Assembly (NCBI GenBank): GCA_027451305.1
Contig: DAIDJQ010000223.1
Coordinates: forward strand, 1-11,525
Source of the DNA: Cellulomonas sp.
Lineage (GTDB): Bacteria > Actinomycetota > Actinomycetes > Actinomycetales > Cellulomonadaceae
Length of the DNA: 11,525 bases
Reading direction: 5' to 3'
Within the stretch, counting starts at the first letter, position 1. The number at the start of each line of letters is the position of its first letter. This document shows, in pieces, positions 11,495 through 11,525 of this stretch. The position numbers and the translations under genes are program-made. The notes beneath the pieces were generated by a model. That model was not told where the DNA came from and searched no databases. It saw only the letters and a list, made by a program, of their open reading frames with translations.

Positions 11495-11502
11495 CCCACC
11501 AC

Positions 11503-11507
11503 AGGAG
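11503..11507 (+). promoter_or_regulatory. Ribosome-binding site of the gene cut by the window end
   Basis: AGGAG lies 6 nt before a GTG at 11514, the same sequence and spacing as at uxuB (10011-10015). It is the main reason for calling a gene start here. Confidence 0.7.
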
Positions 11508-11513
11508 CACGCA

Positions 11514-11525
11514 GTGAAGATCATC
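11514..11525 (+). CDS. Start of the next gene, four codons only (possibly mannonate dehydratase)
   Basis: A GTG start followed by AAG ATC ATC (Met-Lys-Ile-Ile) runs to the window end behind a well-spaced AGGAG. It lies 82 bp after uxuB on the same strand and probably belongs to the same transcript. The pathway lacks mannonate dehydratase, and enolase-type mannonate dehydratases often begin Met-Lys-Ile, so that product is a reasonable guess. Four codons cannot establish it; a dehydrogenase, a KDG kinase or a transporter component remain possible. Confidence 0.55.

Overview
The window is very GC-rich, has strong third-position GC bias and uses GTG starts freely. Together with the protein sequences this points to a high-GC actinobacterium, most like Cellulomonas or a relative. 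That assignment is from memory of family sequences, not from a search. I see no tRNA, rRNA, CRISPR array, transposase, integrase or attachment site.

Left part (1-3787): the C-terminal two thirds of alpha-phosphoglucomutase (pgm, + strand) enters from outside the window. An MFS transporter follows on the same strand, and its start codon abuts a perfect GC hairpin. A second MFS transporter of the EntS-like type faces it on the - strand. These genes have no visible link to the locus on their right.

Centre and right (3858-11525): a compact catabolic locus for beta-glucuronides. The - strand carries uidA (beta-glucuronidase), uidB (GPH-family glucuronide symporter) and uxaC (glucuronate isomerase), transcribed in that order; uidB and uxaC overlap by one base (TGATG). 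On the + strand, read away from uidA, are a LacI-family regulator, uxuB (fructuronate reductase of the mannitol dehydrogenase family) and the first four codons of another gene behind a good ribosome-binding site. The implied route is: uptake by UidB, hydrolysis by UidA to glucuronate, isomerisation by UxaC to fructuronate, reduction by UxuB to mannonate. Mannonate dehydratase is the missing next step and the cut-off gene is a candidate for it.

Regulation can be read from the DNA. Two nearly identical 16-bp palindromes (TGGCAA-N4-TTGCCA) lie in the uidA/regulator divergent gap and directly after the regulator stop codon, ahead of uxuB. In each, the TTGCCA arm sits where a -35 box would be, 18 bp from a weak -10. 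The divergent site appears to supply both back-to-back -35 boxes. The regulator transcript is predicted to be leaderless. The enzymes are well-known families; the unusual part is their wiring under a local LacI-type repressor. I found no convincing sign of an entirely new system.
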